Shown here: in pieces, positions 24,542-33,452 of the stretch
Position numbering within the stretch: position 1 is the first letter of the stretch
Layout: each line of letters opens with the position of its first letter
Assembly (NCBI GenBank): GCA_012269595.1
Contig: JAAXJX010000031.1
Span: 1 to 40,927, forward strand
Origin: Planctomycetia bacterium
Lineage (GTDB): Bacteria > Planctomycetota > UBA8108 > UBA1146
Direction: 5' to 3'
DNA: 40,927 bases
Made by a program: the position numbers and the translations under genes
The notes under the pieces: model-generated
Told to the model about the DNA's origin: nothing
The model's database searches: none
The model's input: the letters and a program-made list of their open reading frames with translations, nothing else

Positions 24542-25380
24542 CCGGACACCTGGGTGTTTCGGATCAATGCAGACTCAATCAAATCAAGTTGGGTGTCGAT
24601 ACACAGATCGACATGACCTGTCTCACCTTTGACGCGGCAACCACCCCTCTGGATCGCCTCATGGCCGATGACTTCAGCGGCTTCCGCACCACGAATTCGT
24701 TTACCCAATTCGGGAAGAAACTCGATGACGGATTCCAGATCTGCGGGGTGAACCTCAATACACAATCTTCGGCGATCAGAGATTCTCTGAATCGCAACTT
24801 CGATGTTTTCGAGTACCAGTTGAGGAAGGCGATCGATCTCTCGTCTGAGAATTCTCTCAGCGATACCTCTTGAGAGGGCCACAGTGTCCCTGCGCATCTC
24901 GCCGACAGTTCCACGCCATACCCGATCAAAATCACCAAGGCATTCATTCAACATTGCGGGAACAGTGCCACAGGATTCACCCAGGATCTCGCGCGCAGCC
25001 TTCTCGGTATTTTCACGAGCGATCCGGCGACTCTCCTCGAGCCCCCTTTGAACGCCTTCTTCATAGCCGAGTTCATAACCCCCGCGACGTCCCTCTTCGG
25101 TAGCCTCTTTGCGAAGTGACTCGCATTCGACCAGAGCCTGCTGACGTATTTTTGCAGCTTTGGCGTTGGCTTCCTCGATCTGGGTTGCGATGCGTTCTCT
25201 TTCCGCATCCCGAGCGACTTGAAGACGTCTCTGTTGCTCTTCGCCTTCAGCCCTCAGTTGTCCCATCAGATCGTCGTAAGCCTGCCTTAAAGATTCGAGC
25301 TCCAGCCGCGCTTCAGCGATGGTTCTCTCATCAGGCTCAGTCTCCGCCGGGAGATCGTGGCCGCGAGGTTCGTTTTCCAT
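24538..25380 (-). CDS. fliH: Flagellar assembly protein FliH
   Basis: 280 residues with an acidic N-terminus, a long coiled coil (residues about 20-130) containing GGYELGYEEGVQRGLEESR with the GxxxG-like repeats typical of FliH, and a globular C-terminal V-ATPase E-subunit-like part (VIGHEAIQRGGCRVKGETGHVD). FliH dimers regulate FliI. The gene is directly after fliF; fliG, which normally stands between fliF and fliH, is not here. ATGA overlap with fliF. Confidence 0.88.
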   Translation of the reverse strand: MENEPRGHDLPAETEPDERTIAEARLELESLRQAYDDLMGQLRAEGEEQQRRLQVARDAERERIATQIEEANAKAAKIRQQALVECESLRKEATEEGRRGGYELGYEEGVQRGLEESRRIARENTEKAAREILGESCGTVPAMLNECLGDFDRVWRGTVGEMRRDTVALSRGIAERILRREIDRLPQLVLENIEVAIQRISDRRRLCIEVHPADLESVIEFLPELGKRIRGAEAAEVIGHEAIQRGGCRVKGETGHVDLCIDTQLDLIESALIRNTQVSG

Positions 25381-27344
25381 CAGGAAACCTTCCCTGAATC
25401 TTCTCCACGTGTTTTGGAAATCACATCCGCCAAAGCAGGGTTCTGGTTGCGAATATCTGCGATGACTTTCTCGTCAATTTCTGGGCGGGTAGGTACTGTC
25501 GTTACAAGAACGGGAATCTCGCTTTCCTGATTCAAACCAGTAGTGATCAGTTCGAAAGCGGCGAAGGCGTCCTCAATATCTTCATTCCCGATGGGGCCAG
25601 CGATTCCATCGATCAGCTGGAACAGGGCTTCACACTCCTCATTTTTGAGGCACTCGAAGATCTCCTGACGATTGTCGGCGAGATCGAAAATCATCAGGGC
25701 AAGAATGTCGCTGCCAGGGAGGTTTTCCTCCTGATTACCGACGATGGCCCTGAGAATCTCCAGGCGCTCTTCGAAGGTCTTTTGGTTGATCTGGTAAACG
25801 ACCGCCGGATTGTCACCGGAGTGGAAGGAAGACTGGAAGTTGTTTTGAGTGCTGACATTGTCAGCAGACCTCTCGATGAAACCGCCGTGGAACCCTGTGA
25901 TCGAATATCCCTTTTCGACATCTTTCGGCCCGTCACGGAACATCAGCACGACAAACAGAAGTGCGATCACCGAGAAGAAGAAGATCGTCGTATTCTGTGA
26001 AGTTTCACCCGCCACTGCTCCGGTGCCGTAGAACTCGGCGACTGAGAATGAAGAGCTGGCAAGTTGGCCATTTTCACCAATCAGATTGACCGGAACCACA
26101 CGGGCAGTGACATCGTCGCCGCGGAATGTCGCACGAAGATGCTCTTCAAGATGGCGAGCAATATCCCGGGTCATCGACTGGAAATTGTCCTGTGCAGGAA
26201 TCGGAATGACCGGATCAAAATTCAGATGCTGCATCGGGTCTGCCGGATCGAGCACCGCTTTTGCAGGGCCACGATCAATAAAGACGGTGACAGCAACATT
26301 CCGGGTCGAATCTTCCGCAACCTGATTCCAGCGTGAGCGGGACTGGGCATTCTTCAAGGCATCAAGAGTAACTATGTTGCTCGGGAGGGGACCCGTTACC
26401 GGGGTCAATTGAATCAGCTTGTCATTGATCTGGTCGATACTGGGCCACTCTTTGGGAAAGGAGTCATCAAAGACGACTCTTTCATTCGAGAAGGGTGCAG
26501 ACCCGACATCCACCTGAATCCTGTAGGACCCTTCTTCAAGGATGTTCGCCATGAATTGGGCAACTCTGTCTTCGATCACATTCACTTTGTTACGAAGATC
26601 TGCGGCGGTTGGTTGACTGTTTCTGTCGTCGTAAAACCTGCCGCTGGTATCGGAAAGTTGTACCGCAACCTCAGGAACGTCCAAGGCGACACTGACATGG
26701 GACTTGATCAGTTTGACCATTCCGCTGTCGAGTCCGTAATCCCTGCGGTCTTCATTGAGTTCGAGCTGGACACTCACCCGATTGATTCGGGTAAATTGGT
26801 CTTTGGAGTGTCTTTCCGCAGAAAGCCTGTTTGGAACGATGGTCGCAGCCGTGATTCCTTCAAACCTGGCGACTTCTTCTTCTGCAGATCGGACGATGTC
26901 ATCGATTATGCGATCCGATCTCTGGGACGCTTTTCCCCTGAAATCTGTGTATTCAGCGAGAGAGGTTCCAAAGTTGGTTTTGGCAACCGCAGTATTCGCC
27001 TCGGGCTTCTCGAAAACTTCGACAAAGCGGTCCAGAAAAGCGACGACTTTGGGAGTTCCACTCTTGGCGACCCTGAGGGTTCCCGCCTCGGTGTAGTCGT
27101 AGCGGATATTTTCTTCTTCGAGGAATTGGATGACCTGGGTGTGCTGGGTACCAGGAACTTCCACCTCAGGAATCTCAATCAGACGGTCACCGTTCAGGAA
27201 AAACCCGTAAACGAAAAGGACCATTCCAAGGATCAGGATGACCCTTGCCCCCTGTCCCAGTTCTTCCCATGTCTTCTGAAACTGATGGGTGCTGGAGAGC
27301 GACTCTGAAGGAGACTTCCCTGAGCCGTCGAATTGTTGCGTCAT
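25380..27344 (-). CDS. fliF: Flagellar MS-ring protein FliF with a FliG-N-like C-terminal segment
   Basis: FliF is the MS-ring scaffold. 654 residues: first membrane helix (ARVILILGMVLFVYGFFLNG, about 33-52), a large periplasmic ring domain with LNEDRRDYGL and VSVALDVPEVAVQLSD, and a second helix (TTIFFFSVIALLFVVLMF, about 449-468). The C-terminal tail is about 185 residues, long for FliF. It contains DILALMIFDLADNRQEIF...CEALFQLIDG (about 543-575), which resembles the first helices of FliG-N, and ends with KVIADIRNQNPALADVI, resembling the FliG-binding helix of FliF. The FliG-like reading is an inference by eye. ATG 27344 has GAGGGA upstream. It is the first gene of the operon. Confidence 0.9.
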   Translation of the reverse strand: MTQQFDGSGKSPSESLSSTHQFQKTWEELGQGARVILILGMVLFVYGFFLNGDRLIEIPEVEVPGTQHTQVIQFLEEENIRYDYTEAGTLRVAKSGTPKVVAFLDRFVEVFEKPEANTAVAKTNFGTSLAEYTDFRGKASQRSDRIIDDIVRSAEEEVARFEGITAATIVPNRLSAERHSKDQFTRINRVSVQLELNEDRRDYGLDSGMVKLIKSHVSVALDVPEVAVQLSDTSGRFYDDRNSQPTAADLRNKVNVIEDRVAQFMANILEEGSYRIQVDVGSAPFSNERVVFDDSFPKEWPSIDQINDKLIQLTPVTGPLPSNIVTLDALKNAQSRSRWNQVAEDSTRNVAVTVFIDRGPAKAVLDPADPMQHLNFDPVIPIPAQDNFQSMTRDIARHLEEHLRATFRGDDVTARVVPVNLIGENGQLASSSFSVAEFYGTGAVAGETSQNTTIFFFSVIALLFVVLMFRDGPKDVEKGYSITGFHGGFIERSADNVSTQNNFQSSFHSGDNPAVVYQINQKTFEERLEILRAIVGNQEENLPGSDILALMIFDLADNRQEIFECLKNEECEALFQLIDGIAGPIGNEDIEDAFAAFELITTGLNQESEIPVLVTTVPTRPEIDEKVIADIRNQNPALADVISKTRGEDSGKVS

Positions 27345-27436
27345 CCCATTCCCTCTTTCCCGATCTCGTCTTCACTGACGGAAGACTTTCCCCTGATTCC
27401 GAATTTTTCACGGGTGTTCCGGGGCCTTGTACCCCT

Positions 27437-27452
27437 TGCAGTTGCCGTGCCA
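27437..27452 (-). promoter_or_regulatory. Sigma-54-type (-24/-12) promoter for the flagellar operon
   Basis: On the minus strand the sequence reads TTGGCACGGCAACTGCAA. It matches the sigma-54 consensus TGGCACG-N4-TTGCW with one mismatch (CTGC for TTGC), and the GG and GC dinucleotides are at the right spacing. A start near 27426 would leave an untranslated leader of roughly 80 bases before fliF. An inverted repeat lies just upstream. RpoN and an enhancer-binding activator are implied but not present in the window. Confidence 0.75.
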
Positions 27453-27457
27453 ATCAG

Positions 27458-27476
27458 GTCGAAATTCGAATTCGAC
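27458..27476. repeat. Inverted repeat upstream of the sigma-54 promoter
   Basis: GTCGAA (27458-27463) and TTCGAC (27471-27476) flank a short ATTCGAA centre, giving an approximate dyad with a TTCGAA core. It ends about 6 bases upstream of the -24 element on the minus strand. It could bind a regulator, though this close to the promoter an enhancer-binding protein would normally not sit. Confidence 0.4.
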
Positions 27477-27737
27477 CCTGTCTCGCACCGCAAACCTGCT
27501 TCTTCACACCCTGTGCTGTTTCATTCCGGGCATTTCCATTGCCCTGTGTTGTTGCAACCCTGCTCGCATCCGCACACAGGTGGCCCCAACCCGGAGAAAG
27601 GGTGACACATGCTTTATAAAGTGTAAAGTGCAAATTAGGCCCTATGATTCCGATAAAGTGTGTTTGTTGGGTTCGGGCCCCTCTTTTCGGGGTTCAGGGT
27701 ATCCTGTGTGAGCCTTTGTGCTGGATTTGGGAGTTCT

Positions 27738-28829
27738 GTGACCTATTTGCTGATCGTCGTCTTTTTGACCCTGGCGATATCCTTCTTCTGCTCTCTTCTG
27801 GAAGCGGTCCTGCTTTCTGTTTCCCTCGCCAGTCTCGAGGAACGTCGGGAAAAGAGCCGCGGGGTCGACATTTTGTACTCCCTCAAGAAGGATCGGCTCG
27901 ATGATGCCCTCGGGGCTATTCTCATTCTCAATACCATCTCCCACACCGCAGGAGCTTCCTACGCAGGATATCTGGTCGGTCAGCTTTCCCAGGCATGGGT
28001 GGGAGCCTTCTCCGCAGTCCTGACCTTTCTCATTCTGACCACTTCAGAAATCATCCCGAAAACCATCGGAGCAGTGCACTCCAAAAAACTCTCGGGACTG
28101 GTCGGATACTCTTTGAAATTGCTGACCATCCTGTTGCGTCCGCTGGTTGCACTGACCAGCCGGTTGACCCGATTTTTTGGGGGAATCAAGGGCGAACATG
28201 TCTCAAGGGGTGAAGTCGAGGCGATGATTGACATGGCCGGTGACGAAGGCACCCTCGCCCACCACGAAAAAGCACTCTACAGAAACATTCTCCGACTCGA
28301 CGAAATCCGTGTGAAGGATGTGATGACTCCCCACACTGTTCTCGTCGATATGTGGCAGGAATCGACGGTTGAAGATCTTCTGGCCGAAAACAAACGGGGA
28401 AAACTGCCGAGCAGAATCCCCCTCTACGGTAAATCCAGAGACGAGGTCAGTGGATACATCCTCCTGCGAGAGGTACTGACCGCTGCCCTGAGCGAAAAAA
28501 CCCATTCGACCCCACTCGTGGAATTCCGCCGGGATATCCGCTTTATTCCCGAATTAGCGACTCTTCGCAAAACCCTCGACGATCTGGTCAGTGGTCAGGA
28601 TCCCATCGCCATGGTTGCTGACGAGTTGGGAGGAACCTGCGGGGTGGTGACCACAGAAGATGTGTTTGAAACCATTCTCAGCATTGAAGTGGTCGACGAA
28701 AAAGACCGTTTCGAAGATCTTCAATCCCATGCCCAGGAACTGCGGGACAAACGGATCGAGCGGCTCAAGAGAGAGCGTCGATTCCTCTCCAATGAAGATG
28801 AGAACGATCATGACAAGGGTGGTTCCTGA
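27738..28829 (+). CDS. CNNM (DUF21)/CBS-domain membrane protein, CorC/HlyC-like
   Basis: From GTG 27738 (GGGAG close upstream) the product is 363 residues. The N-terminal DUF21/CNNM domain has three or four hydrophobic helices (YLLIVVFLTLAISFFCSLLE, then GASYAGYLVG and LTFLILTTSEIIPKTIGAV; the SEIIPK motif is diagnostic). A CBS pair (about 190-310) contains RVKDVMTPHTVLVDM and RIPLYGKSRDEVSGYI. No CorC_HlyC C-terminal domain is seen; the protein ends in a charged tail. Family members export or sense Mg2+ or Co2+. An alternative start at 27660 would add 26 residues without obvious homology. Divergent from fliF. Confidence 0.88.
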   Translation: MTYLLIVVFLTLAISFFCSLLEAVLLSVSLASLEERREKSRGVDILYSLKKDRLDDALGAILILNTISHTAGASYAGYLVGQLSQAWVGAFSAVLTFLILTTSEIIPKTIGAVHSKKLSGLVGYSLKLLTILLRPLVALTSRLTRFFGGIKGEHVSRGEVEAMIDMAGDEGTLAHHEKALYRNILRLDEIRVKDVMTPHTVLVDMWQESTVEDLLAENKRGKLPSRIPLYGKSRDEVSGYILLREVLTAALSEKTHSTPLVEFRRDIRFIPELATLRKTLDDLVSGQDPIAMVADELGGTCGVVTTEDVFETILSIEVVDEKDRFEDLQSHAQELRDKRIERLKRERRFLSNEDENDHDKGGS

Positions 28830-28930
28830 GCCGGGATCCAGTACCCTGTGTGACGAAGTCCTGGACCGGTTTCGAAGTTCGGCTGGCCCATGGACAAGCA
28901 ATAACAAGGCACCGAGTAGTGATTCTGAGC

Positions 28931-29020
28931 GGTGGGGTGGCAGAGTGGTCGATTGCACCGGTTTTGAAAACCGGCGGGGTGTAACAGCTCCCGTGGGTTC
29001 GAATCCCACCCCCACCGCCA
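28931..29020 (+). tRNA. tRNA-Ser (anticodon TGA)
   Basis: A 90-base class II tRNA with encoded CCA. Acceptor GGTGGGG pairs with CCCCACC; the anticodon arm CCGGT-TTTGAAA-ACCGG carries TGA; the long variable arm and T-loop TTCGAAT follow. Discriminator G is usual for serine. It lies alone between the CNNM and coiled-coil genes. Confidence 0.96.
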
Positions 29021-29132
29021 ACTCAATCGGCAATGATCACCCCCTCGCCTATACTTCTCTCATTTCTCTTTTTCACACTCTTTCCTTGCCACTTCCGGGG
29101 GGAATCGCTTTCGGGACCCAAAAGGAGGCGAC

Positions 29133-29813
29133 ATGAAAACGGTCACCCTTGCCGTCGGTCTCTCGACACTTGCAGTTCTCGCATTCATGATCCTCGGCGA
29201 TACCGCCATCTCTTCCAGAGTCAGTGAACTGGAGGGAAAACATGCCGAGATTGATGCCAATTTTGAAGAGATCAAATCTTCACAGGAGTCAATGGACGGA
29301 ACCCTCAAGGAATCTGCCAGACTCATCGAGCAAAATCGCCTGCAGATCGCCGAGGCCCGCCAACAACAGAAAACCCTCTCCGACGATTTGAAAGAAACCC
29401 GTGAGACGCTGAATGAGGATGTGGATCAACTGCAGGAACAGGGAAACAGGCTCAAGGGAGAGCTCGAGCAGTTGGACACCCGTCACCGGGAACATGCCGC
29501 AACACAGCAATCGGCCAATGAAGAACATGCCGAAACTCAAGCCCGGTTGAATCAACAGCTGGAGCAATTGAAATCTGATCTGGAGACCGCCAGGTCTGCC
29601 ATGCAGCAGGCGAGGACGGATGATCAGAAACTTGTCGAATCACTGAAACAACAGATTCGTGACCTCGAACAACAGGTGCAATCATCCAGTCAAGACCGGG
29701 TCGACCTTGTCGTTCGACAGGGCCAAATGCAAAAGTTGCTGGAGGAGCTGCTTCAATCTCAGGAAGCGATGCAACAAGAGCTCGAAATTCTGAAATCCCG
29801 CCCCTTGCCCTGA
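29133..29813 (+). CDS. Membrane-anchored coiled-coil protein of unknown function
   Basis: 226 residues. A short basic N-terminus and hydrophobic helix (VTLAVGLSTLAVLAFMILGD) act as a signal anchor or cleavable signal; the remainder is one long Glu/Gln/Lys-rich coiled coil ending in a Pro tail (LKSRPLP). A textbook AAGGAGG box stands 5 bases before the ATG. No enzymatic motif is seen and I do not recognise a family. A structural or periplasm-spanning role is possible but not shown. Confidence 0.75.
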   Translation: MKTVTLAVGLSTLAVLAFMILGDTAISSRVSELEGKHAEIDANFEEIKSSQESMDGTLKESARLIEQNRLQIAEARQQQKTLSDDLKETRETLNEDVDQLQEQGNRLKGELEQLDTRHREHAATQQSANEEHAETQARLNQQLEQLKSDLETARSAMQQARTDDQKLVESLKQQIRDLEQQVQSSSQDRVDLVVRQGQMQKLLEELLQSQEAMQQELEILKSRPLP

Positions 29814-29923
29814 CCCCGGAGAAGGTCGCAAGAGACACTTCCAATCTGTACCAGATCACTATCCCTGCTCTCGGACCGCATTTATATTGAGGTCAGGTGT
29901 GAACCCAAACAGGAGCAACCCCA

Positions 29924-32900
29924 ATGACCTTTGATCCAGCCCAGATATCCGGTGCTGAAATTCGTCAGAGATTCATGTCCATTCTCAAAGAACGGGTACT
30001 CGTCATCGATGGCGCGACCGGTACTGCGCTTCAGGAATTGGACCTCACTGCAGAGGATTTTGGCGGTGAGGATCTCTACGGTTGTAATGAAAACCTGATC
30101 CTGACCCGGCCAGAGGTGATCCGGTCAGTCCACCGCAGTTATCTGGAGGCGGGTGCGGACTGCATCGAGACGAATACTTTCGGTGCCACCCCCCTGGTTC
30201 TGGATGAGTACGAATTGGGTCATCTGGCTCTGGAAGTCAATGAAGTCGGAGCGCAGCTCGCCCGACAGGAAGCGGATGCGCTGTCAACGCCCGACCGTCC
30301 CCGATTTGTTCTTGGATCGATGGGCCCCACGACGAAAACACTGTCCGTCACCGGGGGCATCACCTTCGATGAACTGGTTGAGAATTTCAGAGTCCAGGCT
30401 TTGGGACTGCTGCGTGGTGGAGTCGACATTCTGCTTTTGGAAACGGTTCAGGATGGACTCAATCTGAAAGCGGCACAAATCGGCATCGAGCAGGCAGAGA
30501 AGGAACTCGGTTTTTCAAGACCGGTGGCGATCTCCTGTACCATCGAACCGATGGGAACGATGCTCGCCGGTCAAACCATCGAAGCCTTTTACACCAGCGT
30601 GGAACATTTCGAACCGATTTTCATCGGCATGAATTGCGCCACTGGTCCCCAGTTCATGACCGATCACCTGCGAACCCTTGCAGGTATTTCCAAATATCCG
30701 GTTTCCGTTTACCCCAACGCAGGACTGCCCAACGCCGATGGTGAATACGAAGAAACCGCTGAAATTCTTTCTGCAAACCTGAAGCCGTTTTTTGATCAGG
30801 GCTGGGTCAATGTCGTGGGCGGATGCTGTGGAACCACGACTTCACACATCCGAGCCATCGCTGATATTGCGCGCGAAGCAGAACCTCGTGTGATCGAACC
30901 GAATAACTTTCTGACCCTCTCCGGTATCGAGGCTGTGGAAGTGACAGAAGACACCACACCTCTCATCGTCGGCGAGCGAACCAATGTCATCGGCAGTCGC
31001 AAATTCAAGAAGCTGATTGCCAGAAATGAATTCGAAAAAGCAGCGGAAATCGGTCGCAAGCAGGACCGTGGCGGTGCTCACATCATCGATGTCTGCATGG
31101 CCGATCCTGATCGGGAAGAGCTCGAGGACATGCTCGCCTTCCTGCCGGTTCTGACCCGTATGACCAAGGCTCCCCTGATGATCGATTCCACCGATTCGGA
31201 CGTGATCGAAGAGGCGCTGAAACTGTGCCAGGGGAAATCCGTCATCAACTCCATCAATCTGGAGGATGGTGAGGAACGGTTCGAATCAGTGGTCCCCCTC
31301 GCCCGACGTTACGGTGCAGCCCTCGTCGTCGGTTGCATCGATGAGGACCCGGATGATGGCATGGCGGTCACGGTTGAGAGAAAACTCGAGATTGCGGAGA
31401 GATCCTACGATCTTTTGACCAACAAATATGGAGTACCACCCGAAGACATCATCTTTGACCCTCTCGTGTTCCCGGTCGGAACGGGAGATGAAAAGTACAC
31501 CTCCTCCGCTGCTGCCACGATTGAAGGAGTCAAAGCGATTCAGGAACGTTTCCCTCAATGTGGAACGGTTCTCGGAATCAGCAATGTTTCATTTGGCCTG
31601 CCCCCTGCGGGCAGGGAAGTCCTGAACTCTGTTTTCCTCTATCACTGCGTTCAAGCCGGATTGTCGATGGCCATCGTCAACTCGGAGCGCATGGAGAGAT
31701 ACGCAAGCATCCCCGAAGAAGAACGGATGCTGAGTGAGAACCTGATCTGGCAACGGACCGCAGATCCTATCGCCGAGTTCACGGAGTTCTATCGGGGTAA
31801 AAAAGTCGCTGCGGAAGGTCAATCACCTCTTCTTGAATTGCCGATCCCTGAGCGACTCGCCCGAAACATCATCGAAGGTACCAAGGAGGGTCTCGAAGAA
31901 GCCCTCGCCATCGCCCTTGAAACCCATGAATCGCCATTGGCGATTATCAATGGTCCATTGATGACGGGCATGGCCGAGGTTGGACGTCTCTTCAATGACA
32001 ACGAGTTGATCGTTGCCGAAGTACTGCAGAGTGCAGAGGCGATGAAAGCGGCTGTCGCATTCCTTGAGCCCCACATGGAAAAAGCGGATGCGGCTTCCAG
32101 GGGAAAGGTACTGCTCGCCACCGTGAAGGGTGACGTTCACGATATTGGCAAGAATCTTGTGCAGATCATCCTCTCCAACAATGGATTCGAGGTGGTCGAT
32201 CTGGGAATCAAGGTTCCTCCGACCCAACTGATCGATGCGGTCAAAGAGCACCAGCCGGATGCCATTGGACTCTCAGGTCTTCTGGTCAAATCGGCACAAC
32301 AGATGGTGGTCACCGCAGAAGATCTTCAGTCCCAGGGCATCGACCTGCCGATTCTGGTCGGAGGGGCTGCACTCTCTGAAAAATTCACGGCCACCCGCAT
32401 CCAGAAGGTCACCGACTCAACTGTGATCTATGCAAAAGATGCCATGGACGGTTTGAGGATCGTCAATGAGCTGCTGGATGAGGAAAAGCGGGATGAGTTC
32501 ATCGAGTCGGTGCGCCGTGATCAGGAAAAAATCACTGCTGCCGGTACGCCGACCACGAAAACTGCAGTGGCAGAAATCACCATTCCGGACCGGTCTCCGG
32601 AAGTCAGAGTTTTGGAAACTGCTCCACCGATTCCGGACACAGAGCTGCACTTTGAATCCAACATTGATCCCCGGGAAATCTACCCGCTGATCAATCCGCA
32701 GATGCTCTACGGGCGCCACATGGGATTGCGCGGCAACTTCAACAAGAAGCTGGAAGCGGGCGACTCGAAAGCACTGGAATTGAAAACCCTGATGGATCAG
32801 TTGCTGGAAGAAGTGACGCGCAGGGACCTGCTATTACCGAGGGCCATGTGGCGACACTACCCCGCCAGCTCGACCTCGAAGATGATCCGGATCCATTGCC

Positions 32901-33436
32901 CGGAATCGGGGAAAATCCTCGAGGAGATTCCCATGCCCCGGCAGCAGAAATCTCCCTTCCAATCGATCTGTGACTATGTCCTGCCTGCCGCGGCCAATGG
33001 TGATCCCCAGGATCATATCGCCATCATGGTAACCACCGCCGGATCAGGAGTCAGAAACCAGTCCCGTGCGTGGATGAATGAAGGGGAGTACCTGAAGAGC
33101 CATGCGATTCAGGCTCTCGCTGTGGAATTGGCTGAAGGCCTGGCTGAGCGGGTCCACCGACAGATTCGCTCAGATTGGGGATTCCCCGATCCTGAAGGGA
33201 TGCCCGCCCTCGATCTGTTCCGGGCACGCTACCGTGGCAAGAGGTATTCCTTTGGCTATCCAGCCTGCCCGGATCTTTCGTGCCAGGAGTCGATCTGGCG
33301 ACTTCTTCAACCGCAAGAGCACTTGGGAGTCCAGTTGACCGACGGCTTCATGATGGATCCTGAAGCCAGTGTCTCCGCTCTGGCCTTCCATCACCCGGAT
33401 GCCAATTACTTCGGGGTCGGAGGCCGGGAGGTCTGA
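29924..33436 (+). CDS. metH: Cobalamin-dependent methionine synthase MetH
   Basis: 1170 residues in the full four-module layout. N-terminal homocysteine domain with zinc ligands in GMNCATGPQF and GGCCGTTTSH (about residue 300); pterin domain beginning IVGERTNVIGSRKF; cap plus B12 domain with the base-off ligand motif DVHDIGKNLV (His739); and the C-terminal AdoMet reactivation domain with RYSFGYPACPD. It transfers methyl from 5-methyl-THF to homocysteine. AGGAG lies before ATG 29924. The leader of about 110 bases shows TATATT (29883-29888) but no recognisable cobalamin or SAM riboswitch. Its stop lies in a small hairpin shared with the convergent peptidase gene. Confidence 0.96.
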   Translation: MTFDPAQISGAEIRQRFMSILKERVLVIDGATGTALQELDLTAEDFGGEDLYGCNENLILTRPEVIRSVHRSYLEAGADCIETNTFGATPLVLDEYELGHLALEVNEVGAQLARQEADALSTPDRPRFVLGSMGPTTKTLSVTGGITFDELVENFRVQALGLLRGGVDILLLETVQDGLNLKAAQIGIEQAEKELGFSRPVAISCTIEPMGTMLAGQTIEAFYTSVEHFEPIFIGMNCATGPQFMTDHLRTLAGISKYPVSVYPNAGLPNADGEYEETAEILSANLKPFFDQGWVNVVGGCCGTTTSHIRAIADIAREAEPRVIEPNNFLTLSGIEAVEVTEDTTPLIVGERTNVIGSRKFKKLIARNEFEKAAEIGRKQDRGGAHIIDVCMADPDREELEDMLAFLPVLTRMTKAPLMIDSTDSDVIEEALKLCQGKSVINSINLEDGEERFESVVPLARRYGAALVVGCIDEDPDDGMAVTVERKLEIAERSYDLLTNKYGVPPEDIIFDPLVFPVGTGDEKYTSSAAATIEGVKAIQERFPQCGTVLGISNVSFGLPPAGREVLNSVFLYHCVQAGLSMAIVNSERMERYASIPEEERMLSENLIWQRTADPIAEFTEFYRGKKVAAEGQSPLLELPIPERLARNIIEGTKEGLEEALAIALETHESPLAIINGPLMTGMAEVGRLFNDNELIVAEVLQSAEAMKAAVAFLEPHMEKADAASRGKVLLATVKGDVHDIGKNLVQIILSNNGFEVVDLGIKVPPTQLIDAVKEHQPDAIGLSGLLVKSAQQMVVTAEDLQSQGIDLPILVGGAALSEKFTATRIQKVTDSTVIYAKDAMDGLRIVNELLDEEKRDEFIESVRRDQEKITAAGTPTTKTAVAEITIPDRSPEVRVLETAPPIPDTELHFESNIDPREIYPLINPQMLYGRHMGLRGNFNKKLEAGDSKALELKTLMDQLLEEVTRRDLLLPRAMWRHYPASSTSKMIRIHCPESGKILEEIPMPRQQKSPFQSICDYVLPAAANGDPQDHIAIMVTTAGSGVRNQSRAWMNEGEYLKSHAIQALAVELAEGLAERVHRQIRSDWGFPDPEGMPALDLFRARYRGKRYSFGYPACPDLSCQESIWRLLQPQEHLGVQLTDGFMMDPEASVSALAFHHPDANYFGVGGREV

Positions 33437-33452
33437 TTCGGGATTCGAATCA
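33434..33452. terminator. Small hairpin spanning the stops of metH and the peptidase gene
   Basis: TGATTCG (33434-33440) and CGAATCA (33446-33452) form a 7-pair stem with a 5-base loop. The first three bases of each arm are the stop codons of the two convergent genes. No T-run follows on either strand, so terminator function is tentative. Confidence 0.35.

Larger units (their letters stand above)
27345..27737. other. Divergent intergenic region between fliF and the CNNM gene
   Basis: A 393-base gap with no credible coding sequence. It holds the sigma-54-type promoter for fliF and an adjacent inverted repeat (27458-27476), described separately. On the plus side TATGAT (27643-27648) is a possible -10 for the CNNM gene but no -35 stands at the right distance. 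CCGATAA (27650-27656) resembles the sigma-28 -10 box, but its nearest TAAA is 21 rather than 15 bases away. Confidence 0.5.

Noticed and set aside
27624..27656. Possible sigma-28 (FliA) promoter with CCGATAA at 27650-27656 before the CNNM gene
   Set aside because: The nearest TAAA is separated by about 21 bases instead of 15, and at the correct distance the sequence is not a -35 match.
29821..29923. Cobalamin or SAM riboswitch ahead of metH
   Set aside because: The leader of about 110 bases is too short and shows no B12-box or SAM-riboswitch-like core.
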